Origin: GW2011-AR15 sp964512765
Lineage (GTDB): Archaea > Nanobdellota > Nanobdellia > Woesearchaeales > GW2011-AR15
Length of the DNA: 64,000 nucleotides
NCBI GenBank assembly: GCA_964512765.1
Contig: CAZEKF010000004.1
Location: forward strand, 27,513-91,512
Reading direction: 5' to 3'
Shown: positions 43,155 to 51,152 of the stretch, piece after piece
Position numbering within the stretch: the first letter of the stretch is position 1
Layout: the number at the start of each line of letters is the position of its first letter
The notes under the pieces: generated by a model
Database searches by the model: none
Seen by the model: only the letters and a program-made list of their open reading frames with translations
What the model was told of the DNA's origin: nothing
Program-made: the position numbers and the translations under genes

Positions 43155-44669
43155 CTTAACCCCGTCATACCCTAACTTTTCCTGCTTTTCTTTAACTTTA
43201 TCTTTCACGTATTCTTCGAATAAAGGTATTTTAACTGGTATAGCAAACTTAGTAAAGTTAGAAGTAATAATTGCTTCACCTTTGTCTAGGGCAGCAATTG
43301 CTCTTGAATCACTGCTTAAATCTTGTGAAGAACTTTCAATAATTGCTTGTCTCTCTGGTGCCATTTCTATGCCTAGAATTATCTTAGTGTTCATGTTAGC
43401 TAGTATTTGCCTAGGTATTAATGAGGGTAATTGTGTGATAGCAGTTAACCCTATTTTGAACTTCCGACCTTCTCTAGCAATTGTTGAGAATATGTTAGAT
43501 CCTTTTTCCAAAACATCTTTGCCTAACACCCTAGGCGCTTCTTCTAATAATATGGAAATAACTGGCTTCTGGTTCAATTCACCTGTTGTTTTATAATATT
43601 TGTACCTGCTTAAAATTTCAGTTGAAATTAAACTACCTATCAAAATCTCAACACTGCCAGAAAAACTTGACGTGTCAACAATAACTATTTTATTTTTTTC
43701 AAGGTCATTACAAATATCACCTACTGTTGTTTCACCAGAGTTAAAGTCAAATATACCTTTTGCATTAATCCTGTTATCATACTGGCTTAAATTAAGCAGA
43801 GACATTAACCTTCTTTTCACAACTCCAATAGTACCTTCATGAAACTTGAACCCTGTTTCTTGCTCTGTTATTATTGCCTGGATCCAGTTATGTTTAAACA
43901 CTTTAAAATACGCTACTAAAGCTTCTTTTTGCGCAGTGCTCCAATCCATGACACCGTTGAAATGGGTTGGCCGTATTTGTCTAATATTAATCTTTAAAGT
44001 TCTCTGACCTGCAGGTGGGTTAGGTGAATAATAAACACAATTAGCACTAGGATGGTCTTTTAACCCGATTTTGTTGCGACCATAATATTCATCGTGTGGA
44101 TCCAAGACTAAAATTCCAGTATACTTTTCATCTAACAACGACCATAACATTGTAGAAGCTAGGTTAGATTTTCCTTTACCAGTACTAGCACCTATTAAAA
44201 CATGGTGCTGGAACACTTTCTGGCCAGGTAAAAAAATCTCAACATCTAACACTTTATTACCAGATCGTAAATTACCTACATACAACGGATTAATAGGTCG
44301 TGTGATAAAAGATAAATCTTGTTTTTTAACACTTCTAACATTTGAGAAAAAGTCAGGTAATGACTTTGAAGAGTGTGCAAATTTATCTTTGATAGTTATT
44401 AAATTTTTTAACAATGCAAGGTTATAATTTCTTATTTTTTCGTCCATGAACATTAACTCTGAGTCTTCCTCCAATTTCATACCAGACACTAACTCCAGAT
44501 TACTTGAAGATAACTGTGAACCATACACTAAATCATAGACTTGTAACAATATCGTTGAATCTTTATTCTCAGCAATTAACAACTCGCCTAATTCAATTTC
44601 TTCACCGTGTTTCTGCCTAGCTACTATCTCAGAAAACTTGCCAGAAATAATAATGCCTTTCTCGCTCAT
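43146..44669 (-). CDS. herA: HerA-like DNA translocase ATPase
   Basis: Hexameric bipolar helicase/translocase of archaeal DNA end resection, partner of Mre11-Rad50 and NurA. N-terminal HAS-barrel-like domain (first 130 residues), Walker A GASTGKGKSNL near residue 160, VLDPHDEYYG following, Walker B ISILLEEAPRVL near 370, and the sensor-type Arg region TAITQLPSLIPRQILANMNT. Length 507 aa is usual. Its only repair neighbour in this window is mre11. Confidence 0.9.
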   Translation of the reverse strand: MSEKGIIISGKFSEIVARQKHGEEIELGELLIAENKDSTILLQVYDLVYGSQLSSSNLELVSGMKLEEDSELMFMDEKIRNYNLALLKNLITIKDKFAHSSKSLPDFFSNVRSVKKQDLSFITRPINPLYVGNLRSGNKVLDVEIFLPGQKVFQHHVLIGASTGKGKSNLASTMLWSLLDEKYTGILVLDPHDEYYGRNKIGLKDHPSANCVYYSPNPPAGQRTLKINIRQIRPTHFNGVMDWSTAQKEALVAYFKVFKHNWIQAIITEQETGFKFHEGTIGVVKRRLMSLLNLSQYDNRINAKGIFDFNSGETTVGDICNDLEKNKIVIVDTSSFSGSVEILIGSLISTEILSRYKYYKTTGELNQKPVISILLEEAPRVLGKDVLEKGSNIFSTIAREGRKFKIGLTAITQLPSLIPRQILANMNTKIILGIEMAPERQAIIESSSQDLSSDSRAIAALDKGEAIITSNFTKFAIPVKIPLFEEYVKDKVKEKQEKLGYDGVKLD

Positions 44670-44726
44670 TGCAATGTTCTAAAAAAGAAATATATTTATA
44701 ATGTTAATTGTATGATTTAATAAATA

Positions 44727-45539
44727 ATGAAGAAGGGGCAGATTACTGTTTTTGTTATTATTGGGGTTGTTATTGTTATTTTAATTGGAGCGTTTCTATA
44801 TAACGTAAACAAAAGAAATAAAGTACAATTTGAACGGGAAATTGGGGATGTGTCGCTTGAATTATATGCAGAACAAATACAAGAGTATGTTGAACAATGT
44901 TTATATGATGAATTACGGAATTTACTTTTCCACAGATTAAGTTTACAAGGAGGGTACATTGATCCGGAATCGGAAAACATCAAATGGAGTCGTTCAGGTT
45001 TTATTAAAATTCCTTATTGGTTTCATAATGGAGAAGACATATCTCCAGAGTTAGATTATATTGAAAAACAAGTTTCACAGCATGTTCAGACGAATATTGA
45101 TAATTGCACAGATTTCTCAGCCATGGAATCCTTGAGAAAAGTTTCTATTACTGTGTTTGATGAAATTAATGTTAACACCACAATTAATAACCACTCAGTT
45201 CTTGTTCAAATTAACTATCCTGTCTCATTGGAAATCGAAGACAATAAGAATACTATTGAATCTTTTAATGTAAATATTAAAACACCGCTCGGAAGAAATT
45301 TTAATATTGCAAAACAGCTCTTGCAACAAGCTATTGATTCAAACGTAAACATAGGAGAATTCAATGTGGCTGGTGTTTGTAATACCACCAGGACCACGTC
45401 TCAAATTAACATTGTACCAGTTAATAAGATGATAGTATTATTTGATTATAGCACATTTTCTGATCCAAAATATGATCGGACATTTGTGTTTCAGTATAAA
45501 TATGATGAGTTAAACATATATGGGTATTGTATAGGATGA
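44727..45539 (+). CDS. Membrane-anchored secreted protein with KKGQITVF N-terminus
   Basis: An N-terminal KKGQITVFVIIGVVIVILIGAF segment, common at the start of archaeal extracytoplasmic proteins, anchors a 235-residue outer domain. The domain has a coiled first part and a beta-rich second part with a few cysteines. No enzyme motif is visible. The stop overlaps the next start by ATGA, so it is translationally coupled to the M64-like peptidase at 45536 and may act with it. Confidence 0.65.
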   Translation: MKKGQITVFVIIGVVIVILIGAFLYNVNKRNKVQFEREIGDVSLELYAEQIQEYVEQCLYDELRNLLFHRLSLQGGYIDPESENIKWSRSGFIKIPYWFHNGEDISPELDYIEKQVSQHVQTNIDNCTDFSAMESLRKVSITVFDEINVNTTINNHSVLVQINYPVSLEIEDNKNTIESFNVNIKTPLGRNFNIAKQLLQQAIDSNVNIGEFNVAGVCNTTRTTSQINIVPVNKMIVLFDYSTFSDPKYDRTFVFQYKYDELNIYGYCIG

Positions 45540-47401
45540 TGCAAAAAAAAATAATTTTATTTACTGTATTTTTTTTATGTGTATATCTCTCGTTCGGTGA
45601 AATAGGGGAATTCTGTCTACGAACAGATGATTGTGGAGAGGAAGAGTTTTGTTTTGAGTGGAATTGTGTACTTCCGGAAACCATCCCCTGTAAGGCATTT
45701 GACACGAAAGGTGATGAATTACTTGATAATGGAAAAAATTTTCATCAAAAAGGATATGTGGAGTACTACCGCGATGGTAAACTAAGACAATTGCCAGATA
45801 AGTGTTGTTCTAGCTGTGATAAACCAGATATGTTATATGAGGAGTATTGTGATGGGACAGAACCGAAACTTGAAATTATTTCGTGTTCAGAAGTATTCAA
45901 CGAACAATGCTTTAAAGACAGATGCTACCCTTTAGGTTCAGGCGAAGAGGGAGACCCATGTGAGTTTCAAGAAGATTGTAAATCTGATTTAATTTGTTAC
46001 AACGGTCAATGTATGGATTCTGTAGATGTTCCTTGTCTTGAATCTGAGGAAATAAGCAGGAATGTTTTTATTAAAGGATACACAAAAGGTGTTTTGAATG
46101 GAAAATTTCAACAACTTGAAGACACTTGTTGCGATAATTGCGAGACTCCAGAAACAATTTATGAATGGTATTGTGAAGACAATAAACCAAAAGTTGATAA
46201 AATACCTTGTGAAAATTTTGGAGCTTACTGTGCCAATGATAAATGTGCTTATCTTGATTTTGATTCTGACGGAATTCCGGATTCAATTGAACCAGAAACC
46301 TGTCAAGATAGTAAGCCGCTTAGTAAAGTAGATAAAAGAAACGTAATCCAAGGTAACAGCAACCCTTTTTATGGTTGTTCCTGTGAACAAAGTGCGGAAA
46401 AAGTCGAGGTTTTAATGTACAATTATGAGCCCGAATATATTAGTTGTAGTAATTTCGATTTAATTAGATTTCCTGATTGTCCAGATGGATTACCTTCAAG
46501 TTGTTGTAACGGAGTTTATGATGATTTTGAATTCTTAATTGATTGTGGTTACTCTTATGGTTCAACATGTGGAAGATGCGAAGGTTATTGTACGAAGGTG
46601 CATGATGGTGGAGATTTAGATATCCTTTTTGTACCAGTTGGATATAGCGGATCACCTTCTGAACACCTTGAGAATAATTTTAATGATTGGGTTGAAAGAA
46701 TTGATACAGAGATGTTTAAAGTTCTATCAACTCCTCCTTTTGACCAAGGACATATAACTTTTTGGACATTTAATGTTTTTGGAATTAATAAAGAACTAAG
46801 ACAGGCTATCCTAACAGGAGAAGATATTAGTACTTTTTATTTACCAGATGAATATGATAGAATGTGTCCAGTTTATATTGATAAGGTTGTGTTTACAACA
46901 GTTAATTCAGGTAAGAGTTATGCATTAGATAAGCTCGGTGGTAAATACATGTTGGTTCGTGATAGGCCAATTGATGTGAATACAATAACACATGAACTTG
47001 GACATGCAGTGTGTGGATTAGCAGATGAATATATTGATGGGGATTTGGAAGATAAAGTTTATGATGTGGAGCCCAATTGTGATTCGAATCCTGTGCCTGT
47101 TTTGGATGATGAAGGAGATCCAGTAATTCTTTCTAATGTACCTATTAAGAAAGACATGTTAGGAAATATTCTTTATCAAGATATACCTAAATTGAAATGT
47201 AAATGGGAAGATGAATTCCCAGATGCAGGATGCATTCCAGGATGCGGATACAGAGAAGATAAGTACAGACCCGCAAACCCTCCTTTTTCTATGATGTACA
47301 GTAACTATATAGTTGGACCAGGAGACAACGGTATGAGTTCATGGAACATAGTAAGCTTTACAACATGTCAAGAAGAACTTGATAAATATGATAAGGGATA
47401 A
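45536..47401 (+). CDS. Secreted Cys-rich protein with M64-like metallopeptidase domain
   Basis: Start ATG 45536 overlaps the upstream TGA. Signal peptide KKIILFTVFFLCVYLSF at residues 4-20. About 330 residues of Cys-rich repeats follow (CGEEEFCFEWNCVLP, then two DKCCSSCDKP/DTCCDNCETP modules, an EF-like DFDSDGIPDS stretch and CCNGVYDDFEFLIDCGYSYG). From about residue 360 comes a peptidase: LFVPVGYS, then the zinc site HELGHAVCGLADEY near 490, as in family M64 (IgA peptidase, PF09471). An extracellular peptidase is likely, but activity is unproven. Confidence 0.85.
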   Translation: MMQKKIILFTVFFLCVYLSFGEIGEFCLRTDDCGEEEFCFEWNCVLPETIPCKAFDTKGDELLDNGKNFHQKGYVEYYRDGKLRQLPDKCCSSCDKPDMLYEEYCDGTEPKLEIISCSEVFNEQCFKDRCYPLGSGEEGDPCEFQEDCKSDLICYNGQCMDSVDVPCLESEEISRNVFIKGYTKGVLNGKFQQLEDTCCDNCETPETIYEWYCEDNKPKVDKIPCENFGAYCANDKCAYLDFDSDGIPDSIEPETCQDSKPLSKVDKRNVIQGNSNPFYGCSCEQSAEKVEVLMYNYEPEYISCSNFDLIRFPDCPDGLPSSCCNGVYDDFEFLIDCGYSYGSTCGRCEGYCTKVHDGGDLDILFVPVGYSGSPSEHLENNFNDWVERIDTEMFKVLSTPPFDQGHITFWTFNVFGINKELRQAILTGEDISTFYLPDEYDRMCPVYIDKVVFTTVNSGKSYALDKLGGKYMLVRDRPIDVNTITHELGHAVCGLADEYIDGDLEDKVYDVEPNCDSNPVPVLDDEGDPVILSNVPIKKDMLGNILYQDIPKLKCKWEDEFPDAGCIPGCGYREDKYRPANPPFSMMYSNYIVGPGDNGMSSWNIVSFTTCQEELDKYDKG

Positions 47402-47423
47402 AGAAAAAGATAAAAAAATTAAA

Positions 47424-47657
47424 TTATCTTCGTCCTCGAGCCATTTTAGCTCTTGAAACGTCGCCTTGTTTATCTACAAAGTATAGAAATCCGGATTCTT
47501 TTCTAACTCCTACCCGAGCTACTTTTTCAGTTTTAACTGAACCTTTTTTACGTCCGCCTCTGCTCATTGGAGCTCTTGAGACATCTCCTTGTTTATCTAC
47601 AAAGTAAAGGTACCCACCTTCTTTTCTAACGCCTGCTTTAGATACTTTTTCTGCCAT
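47424..47657 (-). CDS. Small basic protein made of two 35-aa repeats
   Basis: The 77-residue product consists of two tandem copies of a K(V)-(S/A)-(K/R)-(A/V)GVRKE-(G/S)G-(Y/F)LYFVDKQGDVSRA-x-M-x-RG unit. Strand-rich repeats with high Lys/Arg content suggest a nucleic-acid or ribosome-binding role. A strong GAGGAGGTAA ribosome binding site precedes the ATG by 8 nt. The region upstream has a possible TATA (TATAAATTTC near 47711-47720 on the complementary strand). Confidence 0.75.
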   Translation of the reverse strand: MAEKVSKAGVRKEGGYLYFVDKQGDVSRAPMSRGGRKKGSVKTEKVARVGVRKESGFLYFVDKQGDVSRAKMARGRR

Positions 47658-47822
47658 TTTATTTTACCTCCTCAATAATATAATAGGGAAAACTATTTGA
47701 TGAAAAACGTATAAATTTCCCCCTCCGTCTATAAATAGAGGAGATTAAATATTTAAATCTTACTGTTTTTAGCGTCTAAAATAAGAGGAAAACACTAGAA
47801 TCCTTCAATTTTCTTTACACGA

Positions 47823-47847
47823 AAAAATCTCTCAAAGAGAGATTTTT
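47823..47847. repeat. Hairpin, AAAAATCTCTC type
   Basis: AAAAATCTCTC (47823-47833), loop AAA, GAGAGATTTTT (47837-47847), a perfect 11-bp stem with T-run on either strand. It lies between convergent ends or gene ends (minus-strand genes at 47424 and 47862) and may serve as terminator; it belongs to the AAAATC hairpin family seen at valS and rps13. Confidence 0.5.
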
Positions 47848-47855
47848 GATGTCCC

Positions 47856-47880
47856 GAAAATCTACCTAATGTAGATTTTC
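47856..47880. repeat. Hairpin overlapping the 3' end of the PIN-like gene
   Basis: GAAAATCTAC (47856-47865), loop CTAAT, GTAGATTTTC (47871-47880): 10-bp perfect stem. It spans the stop codon of the gene that ends at 47862 and forms a pair with the hairpin at 47823. Confidence 0.5.
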
Positions 47881-48551
47881 ATGACTTCTCTGATTTCATG
47901 TTCAGTCACTGAACAGCCGTTTAATTTCACGCCCCAGAGCAGTCCATCAAGCAAAGTTTTCTTTGGATCGGGTAATTTTAGGTAATAATTTTCAAACATG
48001 CCAAGTTCGTATGCAATTGTAACTAACTCAAACGATCTGATAACTTTAACACCTTTAACTTCTTTTTTGAACAGTTTAAGATTGTTATCATCAATCATGA
48101 CGTTAGTATGCAACTTTTTTTTCATACGTTTTTTAACTGATAACGGATCTTCTATCAATGACCTTGTTATAAACTCGTCAATAACAACAGCTTCAGCACC
48201 TAGTAACTTTAATGCCATTATAGCTTCAATCTCTGCATATTGTACATTTTTAATATAATTATCGTGTGCTTTGAACAAACTATTTGCAAGGTTTAATAAT
48301 GTAAGAGATTTATGTTTTAATTCTGGATTTTTATAAATCTTAATAATCCCGTCTTGGATTAACTTAAAAACCTGTATTGCTTCATACTTATATTTCTTGC
48401 TTGTCAATGGCCTATCAACACATTCACGTTTAACAGATTCTGTGATGTAAAACTCGCCGTTAAACTTATCTTTCATTTCCTTGACAAGCCATAATAGATT
48501 GTTCATTGCAAGTGTAATAATTGGTCCTGTATCAAAAACCAGAGCTTTCAT
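47862..48551 (-). CDS. PIN-like domain protein
   Basis: The N-terminus ALVFDTGPIITLAMNN has the acidic nucleophile pattern of PIN nucleases (DTGP), then acidic residues in YAEIEAIMALKLLGAEAVVIDEF and a later VMIDDNNLKLFKKE segment that would complete the site. At 229 aa it is longer than classical VapC toxins (about 130). Its start overlaps the preceding helical gene's stop by ATGA, so they are one unit, perhaps toxin-antitoxin-like; the large size and archaeal setting leave a housekeeping RNA role possible. Confidence 0.7.
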   Translation of the reverse strand: MKALVFDTGPIITLAMNNLLWLVKEMKDKFNGEFYITESVKRECVDRPLTSKKYKYEAIQVFKLIQDGIIKIYKNPELKHKSLTLLNLANSLFKAHDNYIKNVQYAEIEAIMALKLLGAEAVVIDEFITRSLIEDPLSVKKRMKKKLHTNVMIDDNNLKLFKKEVKGVKVIRSFELVTIAYELGMFENYYLKLPDPKKTLLDGLLWGVKLNGCSVTEHEIREVMKIYIR

Positions 48552-49087
48552 TTAAACAACCCTCTTGTAAACTTTAACTTATCATGAACATTTGTTTTAT
48601 GTTCAAACTTGTCAACAATCCGTGTTTTACCAACATAGTCCATTAATTCCCATAATGATATTCCTAACGCATCAGCAACTTGGCCAAGAGAAATACCATG
48701 TTCAAACATTTTAGACGCTTTTTTAATTTGTGCACGTTCCAAAACTTCGTTAATGTAAAACTTAGTCTTAGCATCTTTTTCAGTAATATCTTTAACCATA
48801 TTTTTAATTTCTTTTTCATACTGGTTAAAACTACCTTTGCTAAGAAACTCTTTAGCATTTGACAAATGTGAAACAATCACATGATCAAGATCTTTCACAG
48901 TTTTGTATATTTTTGACATTGAATATATTGTTACTGCAATTGTAATAGAATCTTTATCCTGGAATACTGCAGCGTTATGTATAACATGATCACTAAGTTC
49001 TCTTAACTTGAACAAATTACCACTCTTTATAATAGAGAGAGTTTGTTCAATAACATTTAGAATATCTTTTTTAACAATAGGGTTCAT
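48548..49087 (-). CDS. Helical protein with C-terminal HTH, partner of PIN-like gene
   Basis: ATG 49087 is preferred: a TATA box TTTATATA (minus strand, 49110-49117) is about 27 nt upstream, making this start leaderless. The first 130 residues are helical; at about 130-155 is ISLGQVADALGISLWELMDYV, a helix-turn-helix of the kind found in ribbon/HTH antitoxins. It is translationally coupled to the PIN-like gene at 47862. Role as antitoxin is suggested by order and HTH but unproven. Confidence 0.65.
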   Translation of the reverse strand: MNPIVKKDILNVIEQTLSIIKSGNLFKLRELSDHVIHNAAVFQDKDSITIAVTIYSMSKIYKTVKDLDHVIVSHLSNAKEFLSKGSFNQYEKEIKNMVKDITEKDAKTKFYINEVLERAQIKKASKMFEHGISLGQVADALGISLWELMDYVGKTRIVDKFEHKTNVHDKLKFTRGLFK

Positions 49088-49118
49088 ATAAAATATCAAA
49101 AGCATGATTTTATATAAA

Positions 49119-49640
49119 TTATTCGAATTTGTATACTTTTATTCCACCGTCAAAATAACGTGTTAGATTAAGTTGTTTTGTATTGTTAAAATAACCAAAC
49201 AAAGTAAGGTCTTTATCATTACTTTCTTCATACACACTAACTAGCCATATAGGTTTACTGATAAAATCACTTATTGTTTCACCACCAATCGGACTGTATA
49301 CTTTACTATTATTTTCGCAACATACCACGCTATGGTTTAAGGATAACAGATTATGGTTCTTAAACCCGCACTCGTAAATTTCCCATTCAGTGAAACAATG
49401 ATCTGAATAATAGTATATGAAAGGGTCCTGATGATAAAACGGGAAAATAAAGATCATATCATTTTCTTTATTTACATTTTCACCTAAAAACTTTGTAACA
49501 GTTTTCCAATCATTTTTTTGTATAGTGTTTACTTGTGATAACAAAACAAGAAATAACATAATTACTATTGAAATTAAAGCTAAATGTTTAGACTTTGAGT
49601 CTAAATATGAAATAAAATAAGAAACACAAACAAGATTAGA
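49119..49640 (-). pseudogene. Truncated C-terminal part of a membrane glycosyltransferase
   Basis: The frame is open from about 49640 to 49119, with an ATG only at 49559. Its translation begins with a hydrophobic segment (KHLALISIVIMLFLVLLS) followed by a soluble part NDWKTVTKFLGENVNKEND and DPFIYYY, the typical last membrane helix and extracellular tail of PMT/ArnT-type GT-C transferases. The N-terminal catalytic half is missing, with a stop codon at the truncation point. It sits next to two GT-C-like genes on the other strand, so it is probably a decayed paralog. It could also encode a free small protein. Confidence 0.6.
49587..49605. repeat. Small perfect hairpin within the truncated glycosyltransferase
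   Basis: TTTAGACT (49587-49594), loop TTG, AGTCTAAA (49598-49605). It lies in the truncated transferase and does not match the AAAATC hairpin family. Confidence 0.5.
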
Positions 49641-49757
49641 TTATTTTTTGAAACTTTGCCAAAAAGTTTTTTCATGTTCTGGATTATATGACGAATATTA
49701 TATAAATTATACTGTTTAAGGTAGATTTAAATAAATAGTTTCTTTTAAATTATAATT

Positions 49758-51152
49758 ATGAAAAAACAATCAATTGTTTTTTTTATTTTTTTTATTTTTG
49801 TGCTTCAATCTGTACAATTAATTTATTTTGTTCATAAAGATAATTCTAACCCAGAATGGGACCAGTCATGGCATTTAATGATAAGTCTTCACAAATACTA
49901 TAAGTTTAAAGGTATTGACACAACCAAGTTTGAAAGTGCGTATCCCATATTCAATTGGGCATTAAATTATTACCCACCTTTTTTTCATTATACGACAGTT
50001 CCATTTTTCATGATGTTTGGACCTAGTTATGACAGTGGAATGTTAACAAACTTATTTTATTTAGGAGTTCTAGTACTAAGCTGTTTTTTCATTGGTAAAA
50101 AACTTAGTAATAACAAAACAGGATTAATCCTAGCGTTTATTGTTTCAACAATTCCGTTATATAATGAGTTAATGCGAGATTATTTGTTAGATTATCCTTT
50201 AGTCTCAATGATAGCTTTAGGATATATGTTTTTATTATATTCTGATAATTTTAACAATAAGAAATTTTCCATTTTGTTTGGGCTAACTTTTGGATGTGGT
50301 TTACTTATTAAATGGTCATATTTTGTTTATTTTATAATTCCGTTGTTAAAAATAAAAAACCCAAAAAACTACATCTTACCTTTTTCTATTGCTTTTTTAG
50401 TTGCTTTACCATTTTACATTAAATTTAATTTTCTTCAATTATTGGCTAATCTAAGTTCGCAAGGTAACCCTGAATTTTACACTTTTTCAGGTATAACTTA
50501 TTACTTGTTTGCAATCATTAATGGATTTTCATTTGTATATTTTGTCTTATTCTTGTACAGTCTTAAAAACAAAAAAACTAAACCTGTTCTTGGTAATGTT
50601 TTTTTCATCTGCGGACTTTTCACACTGATTTCTAACAAAGACCCAAGATATATTGCACCAGTCTTTATTTTCATGTCAATGGTTATTGCGTGTAACAAAT
50701 TTATTAGAAAACATTTACTGGTTTTTATTATGTTATTTGCTGCTTTTAACCTTGCATATAATTCAAGTATGATTGATTATACGTTTAGTATTGGTAAGAC
50801 AGAACTAATTAACACACAAAGTAATTATCCTTTCATGTCATCAGTAAACCTTAATTCTATTTTTCCATATATGACTAAAACCAATTATACAGTATGTGTG
50901 GTTGCTGAACATAATGACATTAATGATGTTAGTATCCCATATTATGCAATGAAAGGGAATTACCCAGTAACGTACATGATGGGCAATGGATGCAATCCAT
51001 TGTATTTTGATTATACAGTACTAGGACCTATAAAAAACACGTGGAGACAAAATAATTTCCTTAAATCTAAACAAATATTGCAACAGAATCTTAACAAGTT
51101 TAAAATGGTTTATTCAACTGACACTGTTCAGGTTTATGAAAAAATAGAATGA
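49758..51152 (+). CDS. GT-C glycosyltransferase, PMT/ArnT-like
   Basis: Multi-pass membrane protein with about ten helices that moves a sugar from a polyprenyl phosphate donor to a protein or lipid. Family features: the acidic residues after helix 1 (NSNPEWDQSWHL), the long first extracytoplasmic loop with KFESAYPIFNWALNYYPPF, a loop RDYLLDYPL, and SNKDPRYIAPVF near residue 295. Length 464 aa. TATA-like AAATAAATAG lies about 27 nt before the ATG. It overlaps the next membrane gene by ATGA. The neighbouring GT2 gene may make its sugar donor. Confidence 0.85.
   Translation: MKKQSIVFFIFFIFVLQSVQLIYFVHKDNSNPEWDQSWHLMISLHKYYKFKGIDTTKFESAYPIFNWALNYYPPFFHYTTVPFFMMFGPSYDSGMLTNLFYLGVLVLSCFFIGKKLSNNKTGLILAFIVSTIPLYNELMRDYLLDYPLVSMIALGYMFLLYSDNFNNKKFSILFGLTFGCGLLIKWSYFVYFIIPLLKIKNPKNYILPFSIAFLVALPFYIKFNFLQLLANLSSQGNPEFYTFSGITYYLFAIINGFSFVYFVLFLYSLKNKKTKPVLGNVFFICGLFTLISNKDPRYIAPVFIFMSMVIACNKFIRKHLLVFIMLFAAFNLAYNSSMIDYTFSIGKTELINTQSNYPFMSSVNLNSIFPYMTKTNYTVCVVAEHNDINDVSIPYYAMKGNYPVTYMMGNGCNPLYFDYTVLGPIKNTWRQNNFLKSKQILQQNLNKFKMVYSTDTVQVYEKIE

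Noticed and set aside
43146..44669. HerA as part of a defence system (Sir2-HerA or similar)
   Set aside because: Its sequence, its HAS-barrel-like start and the nearby mre11 fit the repair enzyme, and no defence partner is adjacent.
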